A DNA stretch of 37,965 nt from an uncultured Clostridia bacterium. GTDB lineage: Bacteria > Bacillota > Clostridia > TANB77 > CAG-508. How positions within the stretch are numbered: the first letter of the stretch is position 1; every line of letters starts with the position of its first letter. Of this stretch, positions 7,485 through 15,209 are shown piece after piece. The DNA lies in the NCBI GenBank assembly GCA_944386385.1, contig CALXAV010000017.1, positions 1 through 37,965 of the forward strand, given 5' to 3'. The notes beneath the pieces are model-generated. The model saw only the letters and a list, made by a program, of their open reading frames with translations. It did not search any database and had not been told where the DNA came from. The position numbers and the translations under genes are program-made.

Positions 7485-7764
7485 CCCACTTGTCCCACTT
7501 TTGTCCACTAAAAATAAAAAAGTGGGACAGGCTCAAAACCTAGAGTAACAACGGTTTAATAATAATAATATATATATTCCCACTAAATAATAATATATAT
7601 ATACGTATAGAATAAAAAAAATAATTATTAATCTTATTTTTATTATATATAAAATTTATATTACAACAAAAATAGTGGGAAAGTGGGACAGAAAATATAA
7701 AACACTTGCAAGAGTAAGAAAACAAAAGTCCCGATTTAAAAAAACAAATGGGAAGGAGATAAAA
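7485..7764. other. probable phage replication origin (AGTGGGA boxes, AT-rich unwinding region)
   Basis: This 280-base gene-free stretch has five exact copies of AGTGGGA: direct at 7521-7527, 7674-7680 and 7682-7688, inverted at 7493-7499 and 7578-7584. Near-copies lie at 7485-7490 and 7503-7509. Two of the boxes form a perfect 12-bp inverted repeat (7491-7502 with 7518-7529). Between the boxes lies about 110 bases of almost pure A+T, with a duplicated AATAATAATATATATAT-like block at 7559 and 7587. Iterons flanking an unwinding region right behind the helicase gene is the form of a phage origin. No T-run follows the hairpin, so it is not a terminator. Confidence 0.6.
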
Positions 7765-8022
7765 ATGTTAATAATAAGTCAAGATAAATCAGAAATAATT
7801 AATTTTGATAAAGTTCAAAACATATATGTTTCAGGTAGATTTATTAGCCTTAATTTTGAATTAAATAATAATGAGGTTATAGGAACTTATGAAACAGAAG
7901 AAAGAGCAAAAGAAGTGTTAAAAGAAATATTAGAAGCTTATAAAAATTGTAATTATTATAGTTTTTCACTAATGGGAAATGGTTTTGTGATAAATGATTA
8001 TTATGAAATGCCAGAGGAGTGA
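7765..8022 (+). CDS. hypothetical phage protein
   Basis: An 85-residue protein starting at ATG 7765 behind GAAGGAG. The frame is open upstream to 7675, but that stretch lies in the probable origin and has no ribosome site. The sequence (MLIISQDKSEIINFDKV, GTYETEERAKEVLKEI) matches a type of small protein I have often seen in Firmicutes phages, with beta strands followed by an alpha helix; its role is unknown. Confidence 0.65.
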   Translation: MLIISQDKSEIINFDKVQNIYVSGRFISLNFELNNNEVIGTYETEERAKEVLKEILEAYKNCNYYSFSLMGNGFVINDYYEMPEE

Positions 8023-8027
8023 TGCTG

Positions 8028-8228
8028 ATGCAAGAAATAGAATTAAAAAGAGCATACAACAAAGTTTTAACAAGATTTTACAACGGTTGTAATTATATAG
8101 AAGAACACCCAAAAGAAACAGAAAAATATTACACTAAAGTTCTTGAATTACATAATACAATAGATAAAATTTTAGAGAAATTACCGAATGCCACAGAGGA
8201 GGAGATATTAAATGGATTTAAAGTCTAA
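8028..8228 (+). CDS. hypothetical early protein
   Basis: About 66 residues, helical, no recognised family. The start at 8028 follows AGAGGAG by 8 bases; GTG 8019 and ATG 8022 are in frame but too close to that site. It overlaps the nuclease gene behind it by 17 bases, so the two are probably translated together. Confidence 0.55.
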   Translation: MQEIELKRAYNKVLTRFYNGCNYIEEHPKETEKYYTKVLELHNTIDKILEKLPNATEEEILNGFKV

Positions 8229-8583
8229 TAAAAAACTAGGAAATGATTTTGAAAAAGAATTTGCTAAGATACTAGCAAATGAAGGATATTGGGTTACGAT
8301 GCTAACCCCTAAAACTCATATAGGTAGTCAACCCGCTGATTTAATTGCAGTAAAAGATAATAAAGCAATTTTAGTAGATTGCAAAACTTGTAATAATTAT
8401 TTGTTTCCACTTAGTAGAATAGAACAAAACCAAATAGAAGCCAGTAAAAAGTATTTTAAATGTGGAAACACAGAATATTACATTGCAATTAAATACGAAG
8501 AGGATATTTATGTAATACCTATTGATACAATTGATTTTGAAGAGAAAAGCATAGATTTAAGATTACAAAAGAAATGGAGATAG
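8212..8583 (+). CDS. PD-(D/E)XK nuclease, Holliday junction resolvase-like (RecU/Hjc)
   Basis: A 123-residue nuclease with the PD-(D/E)XK core: Glu14/16 in FEKEFAKIL, Asp43 in SQPADLIAV, then Asp56-x-Lys58 in ILVDCKTCN. The length and the order match phage RecU/Hjc-like resolvases, which cut branched DNA before packaging. It lies between replication genes and directly before an SF2 helicase, as in other phages. RBS GAGGAGG. A VRR-NUC assignment is the alternative. Confidence 0.75.
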   Translation: MDLKSNKKLGNDFEKEFAKILANEGYWVTMLTPKTHIGSQPADLIAVKDNKAILVDCKTCNNYLFPLSRIEQNQIEASKKYFKCGNTEYYIAIKYEEDIYVIPIDTIDFEEKSIDLRLQKKWR

Positions 8584-8587
8584 TTAA

Positions 8588-9961
8588 ATGAAAATTATAG
8601 TAAGCAATAATATAAGAGTAGAAAATCCAGATGAAAAAATAAAGGATTACGTAGAAGATAATCTAGTAATGATAAATCTAGATTATATAAGAAATGCAAG
8701 GCTAGGATATTCTAATTATAAAACACATAAATATCTTGTATTTTATGAGATAAATGGAAATGAATTAATATTACCATTTGGTTGCTTAACAGATTTATTT
8801 GCAATGTATCCATTAGAAGTTTTTGAAAACAGAATAGTTCTAGGGGAAGATGTTACATATAAAAGTAATATAAAATTATTTGATTATCAAGAAAAAGTTT
8901 GTAATAAAGCAGTATTAAGAAAAAATGGAATAATAGTAATGCCAGCAGGAAGCGGAAAGACTCAAACAGCATTAGAAATTGTGGCAAGATTAGGTTTAAA
9001 AACACTATGGATAACACATACCATAGATTTGTTAAATCAATCCTATGATAGAGCTAAAAATAATTTTGAAGGTGTTGGATTAGGAAAAATATCAAATGGA
9101 AAAATTCAAATTGGAACACATATTACATTTGCCACAGTACAAACTCTAAAAAGCATTGATTTACAAGAATATGCTGATACTTGGGACTGCATTGTCGTAG
9201 ATGAGTGCCATAGAGTTTGTGGTACTCCTGCAAAGGCAGGTATGTTTTATAAGGTAATAAATAAATTAGTGGCTAGATATAAATATGGACTAACAGCAAC
9301 ACCTTACAGAAATGTGAAAGGAACAGAAAAAGCAATGTTTAGCTTATTAGGTAAAACAATAATCGAATTAGATAAAGATGTAATAGGAGATAGAATAATA
9401 CCTGCTACGATAATAAAAACAAAAACGAATTTTACAGAAATTCCAGATAATTGTTTAGAAGTAGATGGGACTATAAAGTATGCAGCATTAACAACAGCTT
9501 TAGCAGAAGATGAAGAAAGAAATAATTTAATATTAAAGCTATTAAGAGATTGTAAAAATAATTATACATTAGTTTTAGCAGATAGAGTTAAGCAATTATA
9601 TTATTTGCAAGAAAAATTAGGATATGGCAATGTTATAGATGGAAAAACAAAGAAAGACATTAGAGAAAGAGCAATAGAAGAAGTAAGAACAGGAAAACAA
9701 AGAGTTTTATTTGCAAGTTATGGATTAGCTAAAGAAGGTTTAGACATACCAAGGTTGGACAGGCTTATCTTAGCAAGTCCACACAGAGATAAGGCAACAG
9801 TTATACAAGCTGTTGGAAGAATAGAAAGAAAATTTGAAAACAAGGTAAAACCAATTTGCTATGACTTGGTAGACCCTATTCAATATTTTAGAAATATGTA
9901 TAGCAATAGAAAAAGCTATTACAGAAAAAATAATAATGAAATTTTAGAAGGAGGAATTTAA
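8588..9961 (+). CDS. SF2 DEAD/DEAH-box helicase
   Basis: A 457-residue superfamily II helicase. Motif I is MPAGSGKT (about 118-125), motif II DECH (205-208), motif III TAT in YGLTATPYR (about 234-241), and motif VI QAVGRIER (407-414). The N-terminal part (1-95) is a short unrecognised domain. Such enzymes remodel forks or recombination intermediates and often accompany phage resolvases. RBS TGGAG. Only one base separates it from the next gene. Confidence 0.92.
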   Translation: MKIIVSNNIRVENPDEKIKDYVEDNLVMINLDYIRNARLGYSNYKTHKYLVFYEINGNELILPFGCLTDLFAMYPLEVFENRIVLGEDVTYKSNIKLFDYQEKVCNKAVLRKNGIIVMPAGSGKTQTALEIVARLGLKTLWITHTIDLLNQSYDRAKNNFEGVGLGKISNGKIQIGTHITFATVQTLKSIDLQEYADTWDCIVVDECHRVCGTPAKAGMFYKVINKLVARYKYGLTATPYRNVKGTEKAMFSLLGKTIIELDKDVIGDRIIPATIIKTKTNFTEIPDNCLEVDGTIKYAALTTALAEDEERNNLILKLLRDCKNNYTLVLADRVKQLYYLQEKLGYGNVIDGKTKKDIRERAIEEVRTGKQRVLFASYGLAKEGLDIPRLDRLILASPHRDKATVIQAVGRIERKFENKVKPICYDLVDPIQYFRNMYSNRKSYYRKNNNEILEGGI

Positions 9962-9962
9962 A

Positions 9963-10619
9963 ATGTTTAAAGTAGGAGATATAGTTAAAGGTAAAGAAAA
10001 TTCTAGCGAAAGATATGGAATAACAAATCAAGATATGTACAAAGGTAGAATTATTAAAATAAGGGACGATGGAGACATAGATATAAAGATATTAAAACAT
10101 AAAAATAAAAATCAAATAGGTAAAACCTACAGTTGGTTAGAACCAAAATATTTTATGTTAGTAGAATACACTTACGAAGATTTAAAGAAAAGTCCGATTG
10201 GTACAAAAATAACATTTGAAAATGGAAATATATTAATGAAAACAAAAAAAGATGGAAATCAATTTACAGACAACGGAAGTAAAAATAGAGCAATAGAAGA
10301 TTTAAAAAAATTAAGAGACAATTGGGCTGGAGGAGCTTATGGCAAAATAATAAAAATAGAAGAGCCAGAATACAAACCAGTTTATGATACAGAAATATTA
10401 GATAATACAGAAAAAAGATATTTAAAAAATATAATTAGACCATTTAGAGATAAAGTTGAATATATTACTAAAACCGTAAATGTAACTGGAGAACTTGAGC
10501 ATATAAATATAATTTTAAAAAGAGATACAGGCTTAGTATTTCCAAACTTTGAAAAAGGTACAATGTACAGAGGTATGGAGATAGGAAAACAATATACTTT
10601 ATCAGGATTAGGAATATAG
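9963..10619 (+). CDS. hypothetical protein with SH3-like N-terminus
   Basis: A 218-residue protein. Its N-terminus (FKVGDIVKGKENSSERYGIT, then GRIIKIRDDGDIDIKIL) looks like a small SH3/KOW-type beta barrel; the middle has DLKKSPIGTKITFENGN. The C-terminal half is unassigned. It belongs to the early operon (RBS GGAGGA). No function can be given. Confidence 0.6.
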   Translation: MFKVGDIVKGKENSSERYGITNQDMYKGRIIKIRDDGDIDIKILKHKNKNQIGKTYSWLEPKYFMLVEYTYEDLKKSPIGTKITFENGNILMKTKKDGNQFTDNGSKNRAIEDLKKLRDNWAGGAYGKIIKIEEPEYKPVYDTEILDNTEKRYLKNIIRPFRDKVEYITKTVNVTGELEHINIILKRDTGLVFPNFEKGTMYRGMEIGKQYTLSGLGI

Positions 10620-10632
10620 GAGGCTAAAACGA

Positions 10633-10863
10633 ATGGAAAAAATGAAATATTATGATAAAGAAATATATGAGAAAGATAAAAAAATAAAAACATTCTTTGT
10701 AATTCTAATAACATTTCTGATTGGTTTATATGTGGGACTAGCTATACATTATCTAGAATTACAAGAAAAAGATGTAAAGATTAGAGAACAGTATGTGGAA
10801 ATTGACAGTTTAAAAGAAACAATACATCAATATGAATTGGAGGACTTGCAAGATGGAAGATGA
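10633..10863 (+). CDS. small membrane-anchored coiled-coil protein
   Basis: 76 residues: a charged N-terminus, one transmembrane segment (about 20-40, TFFVILITFLIGLYVGLAI) and a C-terminal coiled coil (LELQEKDVKIREQYVEIDSL). RBS AGGAGG. Function unknown; small early membrane proteins sometimes act in superinfection exclusion, but nothing in the sequence proves that. Confidence 0.65.
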   Translation: MEKMKYYDKEIYEKDKKIKTFFVILITFLIGLYVGLAIHYLELQEKDVKIREQYVEIDSLKETIHQYELEDLQDGR

Positions 10864-11302
10864 TGACGATTTTGAAGATTGGCTAATAGCCAGAGAGGAG
10901 TGTATTATGGATTTAGATAACGATGAACTAGAAGCTACAAGAAAGTTAAATGGAGTAGCTAAAGAAAGTAATATAGAAATAATAGAAGATTTTATAAATG
11001 AAATAAAAGACTTTGAATTAAACAAAGATACTGTAGAGATAGTAAATGCACTAGAATATGTTTTAGAAGAACGAGAAGCAGATAAAAAGAGAATAAAAGA
11101 ATTAGAAGATGACTTATATAGCGCAAATTGTATTATATCAGATTTAACAGACAGTATACCAGTTCAAAAAGTAAAAGACTTAAAAGAAAGTATTATATTG
11201 GAACCCACAATTGTAGGAGGAAGAAGAAATGCTAAAACATTAGAGTATGGAATTAAATTAGGTAAGATAAAAGCATGTGAAGAATTATTGGAGGATAAAT
11301 AA
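10853..11302 (+). CDS. hypothetical acidic early protein
   Basis: 149 residues, with a strikingly acidic start (MEDDDDFEDW) and a coiled-coil middle (NALEYVLEEREADKKRIKEL). The start at 10853 follows GGAGG by 9 bases. An in-frame ATG at 10907 also has a good site (GAGAGGAG), so a shorter form is possible. The last part (KTLEYGIKLGKIKACEELLE) resembles the end of other small early phage proteins. Function unknown. Confidence 0.6.
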   Translation: MEDDDDFEDWLIAREECIMDLDNDELEATRKLNGVAKESNIEIIEDFINEIKDFELNKDTVEIVNALEYVLEEREADKKRIKELEDDLYSANCIISDLTDSIPVQKVKDLKESIILEPTIVGGRRNAKTLEYGIKLGKIKACEELLEDK

Positions 11303-11303
11303 T

Positions 11304-11483
11304 ATGTGTAGATATTGTGAAAAAGAAAAGAAAATAGAAGAGCATAAAAATGACAACATATTTTTTACTGTATATGGCAGATTTTTAAGAGTACAAGGAA
11401 AAGTATTAAGTATTACATTAGGAAGAGTTGTACCAATAAATTATTGCCCAATGTGTGGAAGAAAGTTAAAAGGAGGTGATTAA
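11304..11483 (+). CDS. small zinc-ribbon protein
   Basis: 59 residues with two Cys pairs: CRYC at the start and CPMCGRKL near the end, a treble-clef or zinc-ribbon pattern common in small phage proteins. The start at 11304 follows GGAGG; the in-frame ATG at 11277 lies in the preceding gene. It ends in AAAGGAGGTGATTAA, which is also the ribosome site of the next gene. Confidence 0.7.
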   Translation: MCRYCEKEKKIEEHKNDNIFFTVYGRFLRVQGKVLSITLGRVVPINYCPMCGRKLKGGD

Positions 11484-11720
11484 ATGTTAGCTTATATGCT
11501 ATATAAAGAAGTGCTTTTAGAAATACTAGAAGAGAAAGAAAAAACGTTATTTGATTTTTTTGGCAAAATATTAGTGATTATAAATGTAATATTTATAATG
11601 CTGATATCATTAATTTTGGATTTAGCAATATTACCTTTAGAGATAATAATAGGAATAATATACTACATAAAAATACAAAAGAAGGAGGACAAGCGATGGC
11701 AAAAAAACAAGAATCAATAG
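11484..11720 (+). CDS. small membrane protein
   Basis: 78 residues with one long or two short transmembrane helices (about 27-60, ILVIINVIFIMLISLILDLA) and a basic C-terminal tail. The ribosome site AGGAGGTG is strong. It overlaps the next gene by 25 bases. No family recognised. Confidence 0.6.
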   Translation: MLAYMLYKEVLLEILEEKEKTLFDFFGKILVIINVIFIMLISLILDLAILPLEIIIGIIYYIKIQKKEDKRWQKNKNQ

Positions 11721-12040
11721 AAAGATTAAATAGATTTAAAACTATAAAAGTTTTGTATACAAAAACTTTTGCAATGACTACTGAACAATTAAAAATAATT
11801 CAAGAAGATATAGAAACAGTCTTATCTATGCTAAAAGAAAAAGATAAAGAGATAGAAAAGAAAGATAAGATGATAGATTTAATGTTAGAAAGTATAGAAT
11901 TACAACAATATGCAAATATAGATACAACAGACTTAGATTTAATTTGCAAAGATATTAAATGTAATAAAAAGTGTACAATTATAAAGAAAGAATGTATATA
12001 CAAACATTTTGAAAGGAAGGCAAATAATGAAAGAAATTGA
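11696..12040 (+). CDS. hypothetical coiled-coil protein with Cys cluster
   Basis: 114 residues. A coiled coil covers about 30-68 (MLKEKDKEIEKKDKMIDLML); the C-terminal part has four Cys (LICKDIKCNKKC, KKEC), which may bind a metal. RBS AAGGAGG. Early operon, function unknown. Confidence 0.58.
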   Translation: MAKKQESIERLNRFKTIKVLYTKTFAMTTEQLKIIQEDIETVLSMLKEKDKEIEKKDKMIDLMLESIELQQYANIDTTDLDLICKDIKCNKKCTIIKKECIYKHFERKANNERN

Positions 12041-12413
12041 AGTAGGAGAATATGTAAGAACTAAAGATGGATATATATTTAAAATTGTTGATATAGATAA
12101 TATATTTATTTATGTGGACAAAGAAGTAAGATACATTGGAGAGACTAATACATCTATAGATTATATAAAAAAATCATCAGTAGTAAAACACAGCAAAAAC
12201 ATAATTGATTTATTAAAAGTAGAAGACTTTGCAAATGGATACAAAATAATAAAAATAAATTACAAAGACAAATGGATAGTTATTCAAAATATAAATGAAT
12301 TTGGTGAAAATGGCAAAAAAGTTTTATTAGAAAATGAGATAGAAACAATACTAACTAAAGAACAGTATATGCAGAACTGTTATACAGTAGAAAGGAGAGA
12401 AAATGGAGATTAA
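12027..12413 (+). CDS. hypothetical protein with SH3-like fold pattern
   Basis: 128 residues. The N-terminus (EIEVGEYVRTKDGYIFKIVD) is a beta-rich pattern found in several small phage proteins of Firmicutes. The start at 12027 follows GGAAGG by 8 bases; ATG 12009 in frame is inside the preceding gene. No function known. Confidence 0.6.
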   Translation: MKEIEVGEYVRTKDGYIFKIVDIDNIFIYVDKEVRYIGETNTSIDYIKKSSVVKHSKNIIDLLKVEDFANGYKIIKINYKDKWIVIQNINEFGENGKKVLLENEIETILTKEQYMQNCYTVERRENGD

Positions 12414-12633
12414 GAAATTAGAAAAATATTTAAAAGAGAGAGTAGAAAGTGTAGATAAAAGTTATAATGAAATGCTAACAGATATTGGAGGAATAAAAAT
12501 AATAAATGTATCAGGATTGAATAAAAAAGAAAAAGAAGAGGTTATAAATAAAAGAAATTGTTTGCTAGTGCAAAAACAATGCTATCAGGAAATATTAGAA
12601 AAAATACAAGGACAAAGTTCTACTATTAATTAA
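12403..12633 (+). CDS. hypothetical early protein, helical
   Basis: 76 residues, mostly helical, overlapping the preceding gene by 11 bases (RBS AAAGGAGAG). It has GLNKKEKEEVINKRNCLLVQ in its second half. I recognise no family. Confidence 0.55.
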   Translation: MEIKKLEKYLKERVESVDKSYNEMLTDIGGIKIINVSGLNKKEKEEVINKRNCLLVQKQCYQEILEKIQGQSSTIN

Positions 12634-12666
12634 ATACCAGAAGAAAAACAAAAAATGTTCTGGTAT
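12634..12666 (+). repeat. 9-bp intergenic hairpin
   Basis: ATACCAGAA (12634-12642) pairs perfectly with TTCTGGTAT (12658-12666) around a 15-base A-rich loop. It fills the gap before the next gene. No T-run follows, so an mRNA stability or processing element is more likely than a terminator. Confidence 0.5.
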
Positions 12667-12682
12667 TGGAAAGGAAGAAAGA

Positions 12683-12934
12683 ATGTTAAAGATAAAAGAT
12701 AGTGTAGATTTAAAAGAATTAGAAAAGTTTGGATTTGAAGAAAATGAATATGATTATTTCTGGTATGGTTTTACTAGACCAAATCCTAATAGTGAAATAA
12801 GCATATTGGTAAATATGAAAACTAGACATATATCAACAGGAATTGATATGTATGCAGATTTGTTTAAAATACATGATAAAATATACGATTTAATTCAAGC
12901 AGGATTAGTCGAGAAAGTAGAGGAAGAAAGATGA
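12683..12934 (+). CDS. hypothetical phage protein
   Basis: 83 residues: SVDLKELEKFGFEENE, then aromatic YDYFWYGF, and a C-terminal helix (DKIYDLIQAGLVEKV). This looks like a small conserved protein of Firmicutes phages, of unknown role. RBS AAAGGAAG; it ends in an ATGA overlap with the next gene. Confidence 0.6.
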   Translation: MLKIKDSVDLKELEKFGFEENEYDYFWYGFTRPNPNSEISILVNMKTRHISTGIDMYADLFKIHDKIYDLIQAGLVEKVEEER

Positions 12935-13260
12935 AAGGTAAAAGAAGAGGTTTATTAAATTTATTAAAGGAATATCCAAACTTACCAATTATGTTTTTTG
13001 TAGATACAGAAGATAGTAGAATACTAGACTTTGCAACAACTGTTTATGAAGATTTTGATTGTGATATAAAAGAAGTTTATGATTGTGAAGAAGAAGGATA
13101 TTTTACAGATATAGATGATGTAATAGAATTGTTAGAAGATAAATTTTGCGATGATGATAAATATAAAGATTTATCTGATAAAGATTTTAAAAAAGAGATT
13201 AAAAAATACATAAATGAAAATATAAGACATTTTGGAGCAATAGTAATAAATATTTATTAA
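12931..13260 (+). CDS. acidic hypothetical protein
   Basis: 109 residues, 28 of them Asp or Glu by my count against 16 Lys or Arg, with the acids crowded in the middle (about 25-90). It starts in an ATGA overlap. The first part (LPIMFFVDTEDSR) reads like a beta-alpha fold. Acidic small early proteins can be DNA mimics, but that is only a guess here. Confidence 0.58.
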   Translation: MKGKRRGLLNLLKEYPNLPIMFFVDTEDSRILDFATTVYEDFDCDIKEVYDCEEEGYFTDIDDVIELLEDKFCDDDKYKDLSDKDFKKEIKKYINENIRHFGAIVINIY

Positions 13261-13273
13261 GAAGGAGTAAAAG

Positions 13274-13678
13274 ATGAGAGAATATAAATTTAGAGGACAA
13301 GCAAAATACAATGAAAAAAGACATAAAATAGATGAATGGATTTTTGGAGATTTAAGAATTAATAGTAAAGGACAAACTTTTATATGTGAAAGACAGACAC
13401 TGCTTGAGACAGAAGTAAAACCAGAAACGGTAGGACAATACACAGGACTAAAAGATAAAAACGGAAAAGAAATATATGAGGGAGATATAATTAAAATTTG
13501 TGCAGAAGGACTTGGGGGAAAAGCAATAGGAAAAATTATATACGATGAATATGATTTAACTTTTGTATTAAGAAATGAAGTGGAAGAATTAAACGAATGT
13601 TTATGGTATGCAGACCAACAAATAGAAGTAATAGGCAACATATATGACAACCCAGAATTGTTAGAGGAAGGAGAATAA
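13274..13678 (+). CDS. YopX family protein
   Basis: 134 residues of the YopX family (PF09643): REYKFRGQAKY at the start, the hallmark VGQYTGLKDKNGKEIYEGDI in the middle and VIGNIYDNPELL near the end. The family is very common in Firmicutes phages, but its function is unknown. RBS AAGGAG. Confidence 0.9.
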   Translation: MREYKFRGQAKYNEKRHKIDEWIFGDLRINSKGQTFICERQTLLETEVKPETVGQYTGLKDKNGKEIYEGDIIKICAEGLGGKAIGKIIYDEYDLTFVLRNEVEELNECLWYADQQIEVIGNIYDNPELLEEGE

Positions 13679-13679
13679 C

Positions 13680-13871
13680 ATGGAGGAAGAAAGAAAAATT
13701 ATAGAAGTTTATGTTAAAGAAAATAAAGAAGAGGGAACAATTTCATTCATACTTAAGAAAACAGAAAATTCTGAAATAGCAAACTCTACTTTAAAAGGGT
13801 TGGCTATGATATTTGCAGCACAAAAAGAAGAGGAAGATGAATTAGAAGTAGAAACAGAGGAAGGAGAGTAA
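13680..13871 (+). CDS. small acidic hypothetical protein
   Basis: 63 residues with a beta-strand pattern (IIEVYVKENKEEGTISFIL) and a strongly acidic tail (EEEDELEVETEEGE). It is packed tightly behind the YopX gene (RBS GGAAGGAG). No family recognised. Confidence 0.55.
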   Translation: MEEERKIIEVYVKENKEEGTISFILKKTENSEIANSTLKGLAMIFAAQKEEEDELEVETEEGE

Positions 13872-13876
13872 GGAAA

Positions 13877-14134
13877 GTGGACATAGAGAAAGAAATAAAG
13901 CGATGTAAACATTTGAATAATATATACATTTTAAAAGAAACTGGAGATAAATCTAAAAAATATCCAAGAATTAAAAATATCAATTCATCAGATATAACAC
14001 AAGCAAGTGTAGAAGTATACAATTCTCGTACACATATGTATAGCAACAAATCTATATATGAAAGTAGTAAAGGTTATTACATAAAAGCAGAAGGAAAAAG
14101 ATTGTATTTAAAAGATTTTGAGGAAAGAGAATAA
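13877..14134 (+). CDS. hypothetical early protein (GTG start)
   Basis: 85 residues starting at GTG 13877 behind GGAGAGTAAGGAA. Basic and probably mixed alpha/beta (YNSRTHMYSNKSIYESSKGY). No family recognised. Confidence 0.55.
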   Translation: MDIEKEIKRCKHLNNIYILKETGDKSKKYPRIKNINSSDITQASVEVYNSRTHMYSNKSIYESSKGYYIKAEGKRLYLKDFEERE

Positions 14135-14136
14135 AG

Positions 14137-14304
14137 ATGAGTCTAGATAAAGCAATAGAACATAACAAAGAAAGAAGAAAACAATATGAAGATGGTAGAA
14201 AGTATCTAAAATCTTATAGAAATCATAAAGCTAATTCACAAGCAAAATACAGAAGAGATGTTAAACTTAAGAAAAACAAAGGAATGTATATTGAGGAGGA
14301 ATAA
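14137..14304 (+). CDS. 55-aa SLDKAIEH-type phage protein lacking its usual Cys
   Basis: A short gene of 55 codons behind GAGGAAAGAG. It begins with SLDKAIEHNKERRKQY, the start of a small protein that I know from many Firmicutes phages. Those usually continue with a Cys-rich zinc motif (CRNHGxCxxC). Here the equivalent part reads SYRNHKANSQAKYRR, with every Cys replaced. The family's function is unknown. The comparison is from memory. Confidence 0.65.
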   Translation: MSLDKAIEHNKERRKQYEDGRKYLKSYRNHKANSQAKYRRDVKLKKNKGMYIEEE

Positions 14305-14307
14305 CTA

Positions 14308-14559
14308 GTGAATAAAGAAGAAATGGAAAAAGCAAAAGAAGAAGCTTATTGGAAAGGTTATATACAAAAACAGAAAGAAGCAGAAGAAATATGCAAAACC
14401 TGTAATTATAGAAAAAAGTACAAAGAAGTAAAAGGAAGATTAGAAAAGATAATAAAGGAATGTAACAAACAAATAGCAGAAAATGAAGATAGCATATTAG
14501 AGATATTCCCACAAAAAATATTAAATATTATAGAAGGAGAAAAGAAGGTGGAAAAATGA
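14308..14559 (+). CDS. hypothetical early protein (GTG start)
   Basis: 83 residues from GTG 14308, three bases after the preceding stop (RBS GAGGAGG). It has a highly charged helix and one CxxC (EICKTCNYRKKYKEVKG). It ends in an ATGA overlap. No family recognised. Confidence 0.58.
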   Translation: MNKEEMEKAKEEAYWKGYIQKQKEAEEICKTCNYRKKYKEVKGRLEKIIKECNKQIAENEDSILEIFPQKILNIIEGEKKVEK

Positions 14560-14894
14560 AAGTAATAGATATATTAAATAAAATGGCAAATGATAAAGAT
14601 TATAGACCAACAGTATCTTTTTTAGGAGTAACTTTTACTTATAACGCAATAGTCGGAGATTATGAAAATGACAGAAATTCCGATTATGGAATATTTTCAG
14701 ATTATGTTATAGAGAATATACTTAATGATGAAGTAAGAGTAATAGAAGAAAAGAAAGAAATAGAAGAATTAAATGATACCAATTACGATGAAAAATTAAT
14801 AGATAAAGAAGCTTACCACAATTTAACAAGAAAAAAGTTAAATGAAGTAATTAGAGCAGTAAATAAATTAACTAAAGAAAGCGAGGAAAAGTAA
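14556..14894 (+). CDS. hypothetical early protein
   Basis: 112 residues starting in an ATGA overlap (RBS AAGGTGG). MKVIDILNKMANDKDYRP, a beta-rich middle and the C-terminal VIRAVNKLTKESEEK resemble small proteins often found in early regions of Firmicutes phages. Function unknown. Confidence 0.58.
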   Translation: MKVIDILNKMANDKDYRPTVSFLGVTFTYNAIVGDYENDRNSDYGIFSDYVIENILNDEVRVIEEKKEIEELNDTNYDEKLIDKEAYHNLTRKKLNEVIRAVNKLTKESEEK

Positions 14895-14895
14895 G

Positions 14896-15051
14896 ATGAA
14901 TGGTTATTATATAGTTTTAATAGTTTTAGCATTAGCAATTACAATAATGTATGTAGCAGAAAAAGTAGCAGATATATTTAAAGCAAAATATGAGAATACA
15001 GAAGAAAAGAGTGGTGAAAATGAAAATACCAAAGATATTAAAAAAGAATAA
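14896..15051 (+). CDS. 51-aa single-span membrane protein
   Basis: Starts one base after the preceding stop (RBS GAGGAAAAG). It has one clear transmembrane helix (YYIVLIVLALAITIMYVA, residues 4-21) and a very polar tail (ENTEEKSGENENTKDIKKE). It overlaps the next gene in another frame. Function unknown. Confidence 0.6.
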   Translation: MNGYYIVLIVLALAITIMYVAEKVADIFKAKYENTEEKSGENENTKDIKKE

Positions 15052-15205
15052 TAGAAAGTATTTACTAGTGAAAATCTATAAAAATTATGTACTTTATGAA
15101 GAAGAGTTGACAGGCTATAAAGAATGTTTTATGAAGCATGACCTTGGATTAATAAAAGAACGAGAAAAGCCTAAAAAAGGAAATAGGATATTTGGAGGTT
15201 ATTAA
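15020..15205 (+). CDS. small basic hypothetical protein
   Basis: 61 residues from ATG 15020; an in-frame ATG at 14990 lies further inside the preceding frame. It is basic (MKIPKILKKNNRKYLLVKIY), with a pattern of beta strands (NYVLYEEELTGYKECF) seen in other small phage proteins next to the late regulator. The ribosome site (GTGGTG) is weak, so it is probably coupled to the membrane protein it overlaps. Function unknown. Confidence 0.55.
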   Translation: MKIPKILKKNNRKYLLVKIYKNYVLYEEELTGYKECFMKHDLGLIKEREKPKKGNRIFGGY

Positions 15206-15209
15206 ACTA

